In this document: positions 17,040 through 26,263 of the stretch, piece by piece | Layout of the letters: each line of letters opens with the position of its first letter | How positions within the stretch are numbered: the stretch's first letter is position 1 | DNA from: Streptomyces sp. NRRL F-2580 | GTDB lineage: Bacteria > Actinomycetota > Actinomycetes > Streptomycetales > Streptomycetaceae | Direction of reading: 5' to 3' | Assembly (NCBI RefSeq): GCF_000720115.1 | Contig: NZ_JOIR01000026.1 | Span: 20,582-84,581, forward strand | Length of the DNA stretch: 64,000 nucleotides | Translations under genes and position numbers: made by a program | The notes under the pieces: generated by a model | What the model was told of the DNA's origin: nothing | Seen by the model: the letters and a program-made list of their open reading frames with translations, nothing else | Databases searched by the model: none

Positions 17040-18101
17040 ATGCCGCCGGTGTCACCGTTCCTGCGTACGGCCGCGTCGTACGCCTGGCGCCTGCTGGTCG
17101 TCGGCGCCGCCGTCTACGCGGTCTTCGCCGTGCTGGGCCGCTTCCACGAGATCGCCGTGGCCCTCTTCCTGGGTCTCGTCGTCGCGGCCCTGCTGTGGTC
17201 GCCCACCGGGCGCCTCGCCCGCACGGTCCCCCGCACGCTCGCCGTCGCCGTGACCCTCGTCGGCAGCGCGCTGCTGGTCCTGGGCGTGCTGACGCTCGTC
17301 GGCGAGGCCGTGGCGGGGGAGAGCACGACCTTGGCCCGGGAGTTCCGCCAGGGACTCGCCGGCATCGAGGCGTGGCTGGAGCAGCCGCCCTTCCGGCTGA
17401 ACCCGCGCGCGCTCTCCGACGTACAGTCCCGGATCGGCGCGTACCTCTCCAGCCATCGCTCCACGCTGCTCAGCCAGGCGGTCAGCGGCGCCGGGCGGCT
17501 GGTGCACGTCCTGACCGTCCTCGCCCTCGCCGTCTTCTGCTCGGTCTTCTTCCTGCACGGAGGCGACCGGCAGTGGACGTGGTTCTGCGCGCAGCTGCCC
17601 GAGCCGGTGCGCGGGCGGGTGGCGATCGGCGGGCGGGCGGCCTGGCGCACCTTCACCGGCTACACCCACGGCATCCTGCTGGTCGCGGCGACGAACGCCG
17701 TCCTCGTCGGGGTGTCCCTGTACTTCCTCGGGGTCCCGCTGGCCGTTCCCCTGGCGGTACTGGAGTTCTTCGCGGCCTTCATCCCCCTCATCGGCTCGCC
17801 GGTCGCGCTGGCGGTCGCCGCGGTGGTCGCGCTGGCCGCGCAGGGGCCTCTCGTCGCGGCGATCGTGGTGGCGCTGATCGTGGTCATCGGCCAGATCGAG
17901 GGCCATGTGCTGCATCCGCTGGTGATGAGCCGGGCGGTGCGGCTGCACCCCCTCGTGGTGGCGATCTCGGTGGTCGCGGGGGCCATCGCCGCCGGAGTGG
18001 TCGGCGCGGTGGTCGCGGTCCCGCTGGTCTCGGTGGTCTGGTCGGTGCACTCGGCCCTGCGCGCGGCCCGTCTTCCTGCACAATCGCCTGATGAGCCATG
18101 A
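17040..18101 (+). CDS. AI-2E family transporter (PerM/TqsA-like)
   Basis: The 353-residue membrane protein shows the family layout: two N-terminal spans (LLVVGAAVYAVFAVLG and ALFLGLVVAALLW), a central soluble part with LARTVPRTLAVAV, then four or five C-terminal spans with FFAAFIPLIGSPVAL and IGQIEGHVLHPLVMSRAVRLHPLVV. The last is the conserved family signature. Members export AI-2-like compounds or act as Na+(Li+)/H+ antiporters, so the substrate here is open. The end overlaps the prolyl oligopeptidase start by 11 bp, so the two are probably co-translated. Confidence 0.86.
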   Translation: MPPVSPFLRTAASYAWRLLVVGAAVYAVFAVLGRFHEIAVALFLGLVVAALLWSPTGRLARTVPRTLAVAVTLVGSALLVLGVLTLVGEAVAGESTTLAREFRQGLAGIEAWLEQPPFRLNPRALSDVQSRIGAYLSSHRSTLLSQAVSGAGRLVHVLTVLALAVFCSVFFLHGGDRQWTWFCAQLPEPVRGRVAIGGRAAWRTFTGYTHGILLVAATNAVLVGVSLYFLGVPLAVPLAVLEFFAAFIPLIGSPVALAVAAVVALAAQGPLVAAIVVALIVVIGQIEGHVLHPLVMSRAVRLHPLVVAISVVAGAIAAGVVGAVVAVPLVSVVWSVHSALRAARLPAQSPDEP

Positions 18102-20112
18102 AGACCCCTACCTCTGGTTGGAAGACGTATCCGGCGAGGCCGCCCTCGACTGGGTCCGGGAGCGCAACGCCGAGACCGTGGAGGCGCTGACCGGCACCCC
18201 CGGGTTCAAGGTGCTCGAACAGGAGATGCGGGAGGTGCTGGACGACGACGGCCGGATCCCGTACGTCGTCCGTCGGGGCCGCCACCTCTACAACTTCTGG
18301 CAGGACGCCGACCACGTACGCGGGCTGTGGCGGCGGACCACGCTCGAGGAGTACCGCACGGAGCGGCCGGCCTGGGAGGTGCTCCTGGACCTGGACGCAC
18401 TGGCCGAGGCCGAGGACGAGAAGTGGGCCTGGGCGGGCAGCAGCGTCCTGGCCCCCGAACACCGGCACGCCCTCGTCATGCTGTCGCGGGACGGCGCCGA
18501 CGCCTGCGTCGTGCGCGAGTTCGACCTGGAGACCCTGGCCTTCGTCGAGGACGGGTTCACGGTCGAGGAGGCCAAGACCCGGATCGGATGGATCGACCAC
18601 GACCGGATCTGGATCGGGACCGACTTCGGCCCCGGCTCGATGTCCGCGTCCGGCTACCCGCTCCAGGTGCGCCACTGGTGCCGCGGCACCCCCCTCGAAG
18701 AGGCGGAGCCGGTCTACGAGGGCCGGCCCTCGGACCTGTCCGCCACCGGATGGCGCGACGACACCCCCGGCTTCGAACGTGACTTCGTCCACCGCCAGAT
18801 CGACTTCTGGAACAAGGAGCTCTTCCTCCTCCCGGAGGACCCCGCCGGCCCGCCGGTGAAGATCGACGTGCCGGACGACGCGGGCGCCTCCGTCCACCGG
18901 GAGTGGCTGACCGTCACCACCAAGAGGCCGTGGCTCGGCCATCCCGCGGGAAGCCTGCTCGCCTTCGACTTTGACGCCTTCCTGGCGGGGGAGCGGGACG
19001 CCGAGGTGCTGTTCACCCCGGACGAGCGCACCGCGCTCGCCGGATACAGCTGGACCCGCAACCACCTCATCCTCAGCACCCGCGCCGACGTCTCCTCGCG
19101 GATGGAGCTCCTCACCCCGGGGCCCGGCGGCTGGCAGCGGGCCCCGCTGCCGGGCGTACCGCCGCTGTCCACCGCCTCGGTCACCTCCACCGACCCGGAC
19201 GTGAGCGACGAGTACTTCCACCACGTCTCCGGCTTCCTCCAGCCGTCCACCCTCTACCGGGGCACGGCGGGCGGCGACGGCGAGAGCGTCAAGCAGAGCC
19301 CGGCGCTCTTCGACACCGCCGGCCTCGCCGTGCGCCAGTACTTCGCGACCTCCGCGGACGGGACACGGGTCCCGTACTTCGTCGTGGGACCCGAGGACCG
19401 CCCCGGCCCGGGCCCCACCCTGCTCTACGGGTACGGCGGCTTCGAGATCTCCATGGTCCCGCAGTACAGCGCGCTCACCGGACGGGCCTGGCTCGCGCGG
19501 GGCGGCACCTACGTCGTCGCGGGCATCCGGGGCGGGCACGAGTACGGGCCGGACTGGCACCGGGCCGCCCTCGGCGCGAACCGGGTCCGGGCGTACGAGG
19601 ACTTCGCCGCCGTCGCCCGGGACCTCACCGCGCGGGACATCACCACCCCCGCCCAGCTGGGCATCGAGGGCGGCAGCAACGGCGGACTGCTGATGGGCGC
19701 GATGCTCACCCGGGACCCGGAACTGTTCGGCGCGGTCGTCGCCCACGTGCCGCTGCTGGACATGCTCCGCTTCCACAAGCTGCTCGCCGGCGCCAGCTGG
19801 ATCGCCGAGTACGGGGACCCCGACAGCCCGGCCGACCGGCCCCACCTGGAGCGGATCTCCCCGTATCACCAGGTCCGGGAGGACGGGCCGGCGTACCCGC
19901 CGCTGCTCCTGCTCACCTCCACCCGCGACGACCGCGTCCACCCGGGCCACGCCCGCAAGATGGCCGCCCGGCTGCGCGAGTTCGGGCATCCGGTCCTCTT
20001 CCACGAGCACCTCGGCGGGGGCCACGCGGGCGCCACCGACCACCGGCAGACCGCCTTCAACGAGGCCCTCGTCCACACGTTCCTGTGGGAGCGGCTGACC
20101 CCGTCGAACTGA
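18091..20112 (+). CDS. Prolyl oligopeptidase family serine peptidase (S9)
   Basis: The 673-residue protein opens DPYLWLEDVSGEAALDWVRERN, the usual S9A N-terminus, has a central beta-propeller region and ends in an alpha/beta-hydrolase domain. The catalytic Ser is in GGSNGGLLMGAML (about 530), the Asp in TRDDRVHPGHARKM and the His in GGGHAGATD. It cleaves after proline in short peptides in the cytoplasm, as no signal peptide is seen. The family also includes oligopeptidase B-like enzymes, but the propeller length fits the prolyl type. The start is inside the 3' end of the AI-2E gene. Confidence 0.9.
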   Translation: MSHEDPYLWLEDVSGEAALDWVRERNAETVEALTGTPGFKVLEQEMREVLDDDGRIPYVVRRGRHLYNFWQDADHVRGLWRRTTLEEYRTERPAWEVLLDLDALAEAEDEKWAWAGSSVLAPEHRHALVMLSRDGADACVVREFDLETLAFVEDGFTVEEAKTRIGWIDHDRIWIGTDFGPGSMSASGYPLQVRHWCRGTPLEEAEPVYEGRPSDLSATGWRDDTPGFERDFVHRQIDFWNKELFLLPEDPAGPPVKIDVPDDAGASVHREWLTVTTKRPWLGHPAGSLLAFDFDAFLAGERDAEVLFTPDERTALAGYSWTRNHLILSTRADVSSRMELLTPGPGGWQRAPLPGVPPLSTASVTSTDPDVSDEYFHHVSGFLQPSTLYRGTAGGDGESVKQSPALFDTAGLAVRQYFATSADGTRVPYFVVGPEDRPGPGPTLLYGYGGFEISMVPQYSALTGRAWLARGGTYVVAGIRGGHEYGPDWHRAALGANRVRAYEDFAAVARDLTARDITTPAQLGIEGGSNGGLLMGAMLTRDPELFGAVVAHVPLLDMLRFHKLLAGASWIAEYGDPDSPADRPHLERISPYHQVREDGPAYPPLLLLTSTRDDRVHPGHARKMAARLREFGHPVLFHEHLGGGHAGATDHRQTAFNEALVHTFLWERLTPSN

Positions 20113-20144
20113 TTCGGGGCCGGGGCCGGGGCCGTGCCGGAAAA

Positions 20145-20156
20145 CGCCGTACGGCG
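20145..20156. terminator. Palindrome between convergent genes, possible terminator
   Basis: CGCCGTACGGCG is a perfect 12-bp palindrome flanked by AAAA and GTT, midway between the convergent prolyl oligopeptidase and PKD-protein genes. As a hairpin it has no loop, so its role as a terminator is weakly supported. Confidence 0.3.
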
Positions 20157-20190
20157 GTTCAGCCGGCCGGTCCTGCCGGTGGGCCGGGCG

Positions 20191-21855
20191 TCAGTTCTTG
20201 GCGTAGAAGCCGAAGGTGTCGACGAGCAGGTCCGTGGACTGGTAGCCCATGTTCCAGAAGTCGATCACGTTGTTGACGCCGGAGCTCGCCTGGACCAGGT
20301 TCGGGACGGTCTTGCGGTAGGTCCAGTTGAGGTTGGAGGAGTTCGGCGGCGTCGGCCAGGTCTCCCAGCCACCCTCGTAGGCGGCCCACGAGTTGGGGTC
20401 CGGGGAGACCGTCAGGAAGCCGGTGCCCTCGGGGTTGGTGACGGTGGCGTTGGTGACGAGCGCGGTGACGTTCGTGTCCCCGCCCGCGACCCGGCCGTAG
20501 ATGTAGGAGCGGCCGTCGAGCGGGCTGCCCCACTCACGGGTGTCGAACCAGCGGCTCGGGGCGGTGCGGATGAGCGCGCTCTCGCTCTCGGGGCTGTAGT
20601 AGCCCACGACGTCGACGATCACGTGGGTCCCGGCTCCGGCACCGTTGCGGATGCTGATCTTGCCGTCGGGGCCGATCGGGACGATGACCGAGTTGGCGAT
20701 GGTCTGGCCCTGGCCGAAGTTCAGGTTCGACGAGGTCGGGGCCGCGCCGCCGGGGTAGACGGTCAGGTGGCCTTCCATGTTCGGCTCGTGGACGGTCACG
20801 TTGAGCGCGACGGCCTTGGCGCTGGCCGGGACGCCCCCGCGGCCGTGCACCTGCGTGCTGAAGCTGCCGTAGCCCGGGACCTTGCCCGTGCCCGTGCCGA
20901 GGCCCTCGCGGGTGTCGACGATACGGCTCGGGTTGAGCGAGGTGTAGCCGCTGGCGGCGGACTTGGAGAAGTAGCCGGTGACGTCGGCGATGAGGTCGAG
21001 CTCGCCCGCGCCGTGGTTGTAGATGTCCACGTAGCCGTTCTGGCCGACCGACGCGATCACCATGTTCGGGACGGTCTGTCCCGGGGTGTAGTTGACGTTC
21101 GAGGTGGTCGGCACCTCGCCGCCCTCGGCGTACACGCGGACGTGTCCGTCCTTCGAGGGGTTGGTGACGGTGACGTTCAGGGCCACGGCGGTCACACCGG
21201 CCGGGATCTGGGCTGCGCCGCCGACCTTGATGCGGGCGGTCCCGAAGGCGGGCACCTTCTTCGCGGGCGCGCCGATGCCCGCGCGGGTGTCCAGCAGGCG
21301 GGTCGGGGTGTGCGGGGTGAACTCGTTGCCCGCGGTCGGCAGGACGATCTGGTTGGTGCCGCGGACTCCGCTGCCGTCGACCAGGGAGACCTTCACGGTG
21401 TAGACGCCGGCCTTGGCGTACACGTGGTTCTCGGTCAGGTTGGTGGGGCCGTTGGCGCCCACCTGTATCTGGCTGCCGTCGCCCCACTCGACGAGCACGC
21501 CGAGCGCGGTGCCCGGGTCGCTGGTGACGGCGAGCCTCAGCTCCACGCCGTGCGCGCTGATGGTGTCGGCCTCCAGGGAGACCGTCGGCTCGGCGGCGGC
21601 GCCCGCGGCCTGCTGGCCGCTCTTGGCGGCCGGGTGGACCGTCTTGGCAGCGGGGCTGGAGACGGTCCCTTCCTTGTACGCCTTGGCCGCGATCTTGCTC
21701 AGATCGAGGTCGGGAACGGACACCCCCCGGTGGTCCGTCCCCTTGGTTCCGTCCTGGCCCGTCGCGTTGGCGACACCCGGGACGAGTCCGACACCGGCCG
21801 CGACGATTGCGGCGGTGGAAAGCATGAGTCGGCGATTACGCACCGGCCCCCCCAT
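20191..21855 (-). CDS. Secreted protein with a PKD domain and three C-terminal repeats
   Basis: The 554-residue protein has a Sec signal peptide (RRLMLSTAAIVAAGVGLVPGVANA), a spacer and a PKD-type domain near 90-165 (VEWGDGSQIQVG, then HVYAKAGVYTVKVSLVD). Three repeats of about 110 residues fill the rest. Each runs from a R-x-x-DTR motif through NVTVTNP, SN-x-N, the GQT-x-x-N stretch and ends in DVTGYF, DVVGYY or DTFGFY. The third repeat is the most divergent. Such repeats occur in surface or secreted Streptomyces proteins and are thought to bind or decorate the cell surface; no enzyme motif is visible. The second ATG at about 21825 (MLSTAAI) is an alternative start. Confidence 0.75.
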   Translation of the reverse strand: MGGPVRNRRLMLSTAAIVAAGVGLVPGVANATGQDGTKGTDHRGVSVPDLDLSKIAAKAYKEGTVSSPAAKTVHPAAKSGQQAAGAAAEPTVSLEADTISAHGVELRLAVTSDPGTALGVLVEWGDGSQIQVGANGPTNLTENHVYAKAGVYTVKVSLVDGSGVRGTNQIVLPTAGNEFTPHTPTRLLDTRAGIGAPAKKVPAFGTARIKVGGAAQIPAGVTAVALNVTVTNPSKDGHVRVYAEGGEVPTTSNVNYTPGQTVPNMVIASVGQNGYVDIYNHGAGELDLIADVTGYFSKSAASGYTSLNPSRIVDTREGLGTGTGKVPGYGSFSTQVHGRGGVPASAKAVALNVTVHEPNMEGHLTVYPGGAAPTSSNLNFGQGQTIANSVIVPIGPDGKISIRNGAGAGTHVIVDVVGYYSPESESALIRTAPSRWFDTREWGSPLDGRSYIYGRVAGGDTNVTALVTNATVTNPEGTGFLTVSPDPNSWAAYEGGWETWPTPPNSSNLNWTYRKTVPNLVQASSGVNNVIDFWNMGYQSTDLLVDTFGFYAKN

Positions 21856-21966
21856 TTTAGTTTTTGAACGCGATCAGGTTTGAAGCTCGCTCAGAGTACA
21901 TAGGTGCGCTGCTTCCCGCGAGCCCTTTCTGATCACGCCGTCGCGTTGTGTCAATGCCATGACATT

Positions 21967-22671
21967 TCAATCCGGGGAGTCCGTGCGGAGGGCCTCCACC
22001 CGCTTCTCGATCGCGGTGATCAGCGCCTCCACCCGGGCCAGGAAGATCTGCTCGTCCGTCACCTCGGCGAGCTGCGTGCTCAGTCGGGTGATGTTCGGGA
22101 ACCCCTCCGCGTCGACCAGGCGGTACTCCCGGCTCCAGGAGGACTCGTCGGCCGCCCTGACGTCCGGGTCGAACAGCAGGTAGGCGGCGCGCTGGCCGAC
22201 GTACGCGAGGAGCGAGTCGCCGACCATCCGGTAGTGGACGGCCGCCTCCGCGCCGTCGAGCCCGGCCTCCATGACGGCGCCCAGGATGAGCTCGACCACC
22301 CGGAACTCGTTGGGTCGCCGGGTCGTCCGGCTGGCCATCGTCGATCCGACCACCGGGTACTTCAGCGCCACCTCCAGGGAGCCGTCGGCGAGTGCCCGCA
22401 GCCGGCCCTTCCAGTCGAGCCCGTCGGGGATGCTGTCGAGCACCTCGCCGAGCGTGCGGTCGGCGACGGACAGCAGCAGCTCGTCCTTGTCGCGGAAGTG
22501 CCGGTAGATCGCGGTGGGGTCGGCGCCGAGCTCCTCGCCGAGGCGCCGGACGGTGAACGCGTCCGCGCTGCCGCGGGCCGCGATGCGCAGGCTCGCTTCG
22601 ATGATCGCGTCGGGTGTGAGCTGGCTGCCCGCGCGCTTGGAGCGGGCGGGTGCGTCGGATGGCTTCGGCAT
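21967..22671 (-). CDS. TetR/AcrR family transcriptional regulator
   Basis: The 234-residue protein has a typical N-terminal TetR DNA-binding domain: LTPDAIIEASLRIAARG, then FTVRRLGEELGADPTAIYRHFRDKDELLLSVADR with the recognition helix around PTAIYRHF. The C-terminal ligand domain is helical and of the TetR_C type. It diverges from the amidohydrolase/ABC operon 128 bp away and very probably represses it and itself through the palindrome at 22706-22734. The inducer would be the transported or hydrolysed compound. That regulatory link is inference from arrangement. Confidence 0.88.
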   Translation of the reverse strand: MPKPSDAPARSKRAGSQLTPDAIIEASLRIAARGSADAFTVRRLGEELGADPTAIYRHFRDKDELLLSVADRTLGEVLDSIPDGLDWKGRLRALADGSLEVALKYPVVGSTMASRTTRRPNEFRVVELILGAVMEAGLDGAEAAVHYRMVGDSLLAYVGQRAAYLLFDPDVRAADESSWSREYRLVDAEGFPNITRLSTQLAEVTDEQIFLARVEALITAIEKRVEALRTDSPD

Positions 22672-22705
22672 GGTGGGGCCAGTGTAACGATGTGGAACAG
22701 AGGCT

Positions 22706-22734
22706 GCGCAACACCGTTGACAACAATGTTGCGC
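22706..22734. promoter_or_regulatory. 29-bp palindrome, probable TetR operator over a TTGACA box
   Basis: GCGCAACA (22706-22713) and TGTTGCGC (22727-22734) are perfect inverted arms. GTTG/CAAC (22716-22719 and 22721-22724) form an inner pair, and both are centred on A22720. Twelve of 14 base pairs match. TTGACA at 22717-22722 lies in the centre and could be the -35 of the amidohydrolase operon, so a bound repressor would block it. The -10 is not clear. Confidence 0.72.
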
Positions 22735-22799
22735 TCCCGTTCACTCCTCCTCAACAAACAAGCCGTGCGGGTCTGCCCGCCGAGCCGGAGGATGCGTCG

Positions 22800-24482
22800 A
22801 TGTCCAAGAACAGGCAGCGGGCCGACACCGTATTCGTGGGCGGGAAGGTCTTCACCGCGACCGGGCCGGCCCCCATCGACGCCGCGGTCGCCGTCGGGGG
22901 CGGACGGATCCTCGCCGTCGCCGACGAGGCCGCCGTCCGCTCCCTCGCGGACGCGGACACCGAGGTGGTCGACCTCGCGGGCGGACTGCTCGTTCCGGGG
23001 TTCCAGGACGCCCACGTCCACCCCGCCGTGGCCGGCGTCCAGATGCTCAGCTGCGACCTGAGCGAGGAGCACTCGATCGACGGCTACCTGGCCGTCGTCG
23101 CCGCGTACGCCAAGGAACACCCCGAGGCGGCCTGGATCCGCGGCGGCGGCTGGTCCATGGACGTCTTCCCCGGGGGCACGCCGACCCGCGCCATGCTCGA
23201 CACGGTGGTGCCGGACCGGCCCGTCATGCTCACCAACCGGGACGGCCACGGAGCCTGGGTCAACACCCGCGCGCTCGAACTCTGCGGCGTCGACCGCACC
23301 ACCCCCGACCCGGTGGACGGCCGGATCGAGCGGGAGACCGACGGCACCCCGGCCGGCACCCTCCAGGAGGGCGCCGTGGACCTGGTGGCCCGCCACGTGC
23401 CCATCGCGACGCCGGACGAGGCGCACGCCGGCCTGCTCGCCGCACAGGAGCACCTCTTCTCCCTCGGCGTGACCAGCTGGCAGGACGCCATGATCGGCGC
23501 CTTCCCCGGCAACCCCGACAACTACGGCGTCTACCTGCGGGCGGCGCACGAGGGCTCCCTGCGCGCACGCGTCGTCGGCGCCCTGTGGTGGGACCGCGAA
23601 CGCGGCCTGGAACAGATACCCGACCTGGAGGAGCGCCGCCGCACCGGACAGGTGGGCCGCTTCCACGCCACCAGCATCAAGATCATGCAGGACGGCATCG
23701 CCGAGAACTTCACGGCCGGCCTGCTGGAGCCCTACCTCGACGGCTGCGGCTGCGCCACCGCGAACTCCGGGCTCAGCTTCATCGACCCGGAACTGCTCAC
23801 CGAGGCGGTGACCCGGCTCGACCGCTCCGGTTTCCAGCTCCACTTCCACGCGCTCGGGGACCGCGCCGTGCGCGAGGTGCTCGACGCACTCGCCGCGGCC
23901 CGGGCGGCCAACGGCGCCAACGACAACCGCCACCACCTCGCCCACCTGCAGATCGTCCACCCCGACGACATCGGGCGCTTCGCGAACCTGGGAGCGGCCG
24001 CGAACATCCAGGCCCTGTGGGCCGCGCACGAGCCGCAGATGGACGAGCTGACGATCCCCTTCCTCGGACCCGAACGGGCCGCCCTCCAGTACCCCTTCGG
24101 CGACCTGCAGCGGGCCGGCACCCGCCTCGTCGCCGGCAGCGACTGGTCGGTGAGCAGCCCCAACCCGCTGTGGGGCATCCACGTCGCCGTCAACCGCGCC
24201 GTACCCGACGAGGCCCCCCACCCGTCCGGGACCTTCGAACCCCTGCCGCCCTTCTTCCCCGAGCAGGCGCTGACCCTCGCCCAGGCCCTGACCGCCTACA
24301 CCGCGGGCAGCGCCTGGGTGAACCACCTCGACGAGGTCACCGGAACCGTCGAGGCGGGCAAGTACGCGGACCTCGTCGTCCTCGACCGCGATCCCTTCGC
24401 CCACCCCGGCGCGGAGATCGCCGACACCCGGGTGCTCCGGACCTACCTCGACGGCGAACTCGTCTTCGCCGCGACGCACTGA
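22800..24482 (+). CDS. Amidohydrolase family protein (Amidohydro_3, YtcJ-like)
   Basis: The 560-residue protein is a metal-dependent hydrolase. It starts with the small beta domain (ADTVFVGGKVFTATG...), reaches LLVPGFQDAHVHP with the first metal-binding His pair near 75, then GVTSWQDAMIG, FHALGDRAVREVLDAL (His) and AGSDWSVSSPNPL (Asp), and ends with AGKYADLVVLDRDPF. YtcJ-like enzymes hydrolyse N-acyl or cyclic amide bonds; the substrate here is unknown. GGAGG sits eight bases before the ATG. It leads an operon with an oligopeptide-type ABC transporter, which suggests import followed by hydrolysis of the same amide or peptide compound. Confidence 0.88.
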   Translation: MSKNRQRADTVFVGGKVFTATGPAPIDAAVAVGGGRILAVADEAAVRSLADADTEVVDLAGGLLVPGFQDAHVHPAVAGVQMLSCDLSEEHSIDGYLAVVAAYAKEHPEAAWIRGGGWSMDVFPGGTPTRAMLDTVVPDRPVMLTNRDGHGAWVNTRALELCGVDRTTPDPVDGRIERETDGTPAGTLQEGAVDLVARHVPIATPDEAHAGLLAAQEHLFSLGVTSWQDAMIGAFPGNPDNYGVYLRAAHEGSLRARVVGALWWDRERGLEQIPDLEERRRTGQVGRFHATSIKIMQDGIAENFTAGLLEPYLDGCGCATANSGLSFIDPELLTEAVTRLDRSGFQLHFHALGDRAVREVLDALAAARAANGANDNRHHLAHLQIVHPDDIGRFANLGAAANIQALWAAHEPQMDELTIPFLGPERAALQYPFGDLQRAGTRLVAGSDWSVSSPNPLWGIHVAVNRAVPDEAPHPSGTFEPLPPFFPEQALTLAQALTAYTAGSAWVNHLDEVTGTVEAGKYADLVVLDRDPFAHPGAEIADTRVLRTYLDGELVFAATH

Positions 24483-24592
24483 GCACCGACACACCGGTCA
24501 CGGACTGCCGGCGGACCGGGCAGTCACCGGCCGGGCCGCCACCGGCCGAGCAGCACGAACCCCACCACGCTCACCCCTCAGGGAGCCAGACG

Positions 24593-26263
24593 ATGTCATC
24601 AGCCACATCGGGATCGCCGCACCACCGAAGCAGCCGGATCCGCCACGCCCTGGCGACCGCCCTCGCGGCGGGCGCGTTGCTCGTCACCACCGCGTGCAGC
24701 GGCACCACGGGCGGACAGCAGGACGGAGCCACCGCCTTCGAGCTCACCGACGCGACGCCGGCCGCCGCCGGCCCCGTCGACTCCTTCACCTGGTCGATCT
24801 TCGCGGAGCCGACCACCATCGACTACGCCTACTCCTTCGACTACCCGCCCAACCAGATCCTCGCCAACGTCTGCGAGAGCCTGCTCCGCTGGAACCCCGA
24901 TCTGACGACCTCGCCGAACCTGGCCTCCTCGTACATCAACCCCACGCCCACCACCTGGGTCTACCAGATCCGCCCCGGCGTGCGCTTCCACGACGGGACC
25001 CCGCTCACCGCCGACGACGTCGTTGCCTCGCTGCGCCGCAACCTCGACCCCGAGACGGCCAGCGTCTGGGCCAACACCTTCCGGAACGTGAAGTCGGTCG
25101 ACCGCACCGGGCCGATGGAGGTCACCGTCACCCTGGCGCAGCCCGACTCCACCTTCAACAAGTACCTCGCCGCCAGCCCCGGCACCGTGGAGTCCGCCGC
25201 CACCCTCGCCAAGTCCGGCAAGAACTACGGCAATCCGCAGACCGGCGTGAACTGCACCGGCCCGTTCTCCTTCGGCTCCTGGACCTCGGGCCAGTCCCTC
25301 ACGCTCAAGCGGTTCGACGACTACTGGAACCCCGCCCTCAAGGCCAAGTCCGGGCAGGTGAAGTTCGTCTTCCTGACCGACGCGACCACCCGCGTCAACG
25401 CCTTCCAGAGCGGTGAGGTCGACGGCGGCTGGATGGTCCCGCCGACCGCCTACTCCCAACTGCGCGACACCCAGGCCGGGACCCTCTACTTCGGCCGCAA
25501 CACCACCGTCGCCGACGAGGTGGTCGGCAACCTCAAGGGCCCGCTCGGCGACGCCCGGGTGCGCCGGGCCCTGCTGATGGCCATCGACCGCGAGGGCATC
25601 GTCAAGGCCGGCGCCGGCGGGGTCGGCGAGGTCGCCGACTCGCTCATCACCGACAACCTCTGGAACGAGGGGCCCGCCGCGTCCCGCGACGCCATCCTCA
25701 AGGAACTCCCCACGTACCCGTACGACCCGGCCAAGGCCAAGGCACTCGCCGCCGAGGCCGGAGTGAACGGCCAGAAGGTCGTGATCGCGACCAGCCCGCT
25801 GGACTCCCAGACGACCATCATCACGCAGGCCGTCGCCCAGGCCGCCACGGCCATCGGACTCAAGCCGCAGATCGACTCCGTCTCCGCGGAGAAGTACACG
25901 ACGCTCTTCACCGACCCGGCCGCGCGCGAGGGCATCGACCTCTTCCTCACCTTCTGGTACACCTCCATCACCGACCCGCTGGACATGTACGGCTCCCTGC
26001 AGACCGGCGCGTTCGGCAACTACGGCAACTGGTCCGACCCCGCCTTCGACAAGGCCGTCGACAAGGCTGTCGCGAGCCACGACCCCGTCGAGCACATGGC
26101 CGCCAACGCCGAGGCCCAGCGGATCGCAATGCGAGAACTGCCCTGGCTGCCCCTCTACACCCAGCCCGTGAGCGTGTTCCTCGGCAAGCGGATCACCGGC
26201 GTCCAGCCGTCCATCGCCTACCTCTACCGCCCGTGGGCGGCCGAGATCGGGGCGAAGGGATGA
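24593..26263 (+). CDS. ABC transporter substrate-binding lipoprotein (SBP_bac_5, peptide/nickel type)
   Basis: The 556-residue protein has a signal sequence with a lipobox (GALLVTTACSG), so it is tethered outside the membrane. The body matches family 5 binding proteins: TIDYAYSFDYPPNQILANVCESLLRW, then RPGVRFHDGTPLTADDVVASLRRNLD, the classic signature, and a C-terminal LPWLPLYTQP. It should bind an oligopeptide or similar compound and deliver it to the permeases encoded next. Its stop overlaps the first permease start. Confidence 0.92.
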   Translation: MSSATSGSPHHRSSRIRHALATALAAGALLVTTACSGTTGGQQDGATAFELTDATPAAAGPVDSFTWSIFAEPTTIDYAYSFDYPPNQILANVCESLLRWNPDLTTSPNLASSYINPTPTTWVYQIRPGVRFHDGTPLTADDVVASLRRNLDPETASVWANTFRNVKSVDRTGPMEVTVTLAQPDSTFNKYLAASPGTVESAATLAKSGKNYGNPQTGVNCTGPFSFGSWTSGQSLTLKRFDDYWNPALKAKSGQVKFVFLTDATTRVNAFQSGEVDGGWMVPPTAYSQLRDTQAGTLYFGRNTTVADEVVGNLKGPLGDARVRRALLMAIDREGIVKAGAGGVGEVADSLITDNLWNEGPAASRDAILKELPTYPYDPAKAKALAAEAGVNGQKVVIATSPLDSQTTIITQAVAQAATAIGLKPQIDSVSAEKYTTLFTDPAAREGIDLFLTFWYTSITDPLDMYGSLQTGAFGNYGNWSDPAFDKAVDKAVASHDPVEHMAANAEAQRIAMRELPWLPLYTQPVSVFLGKRITGVQPSIAYLYRPWAAEIGAKG

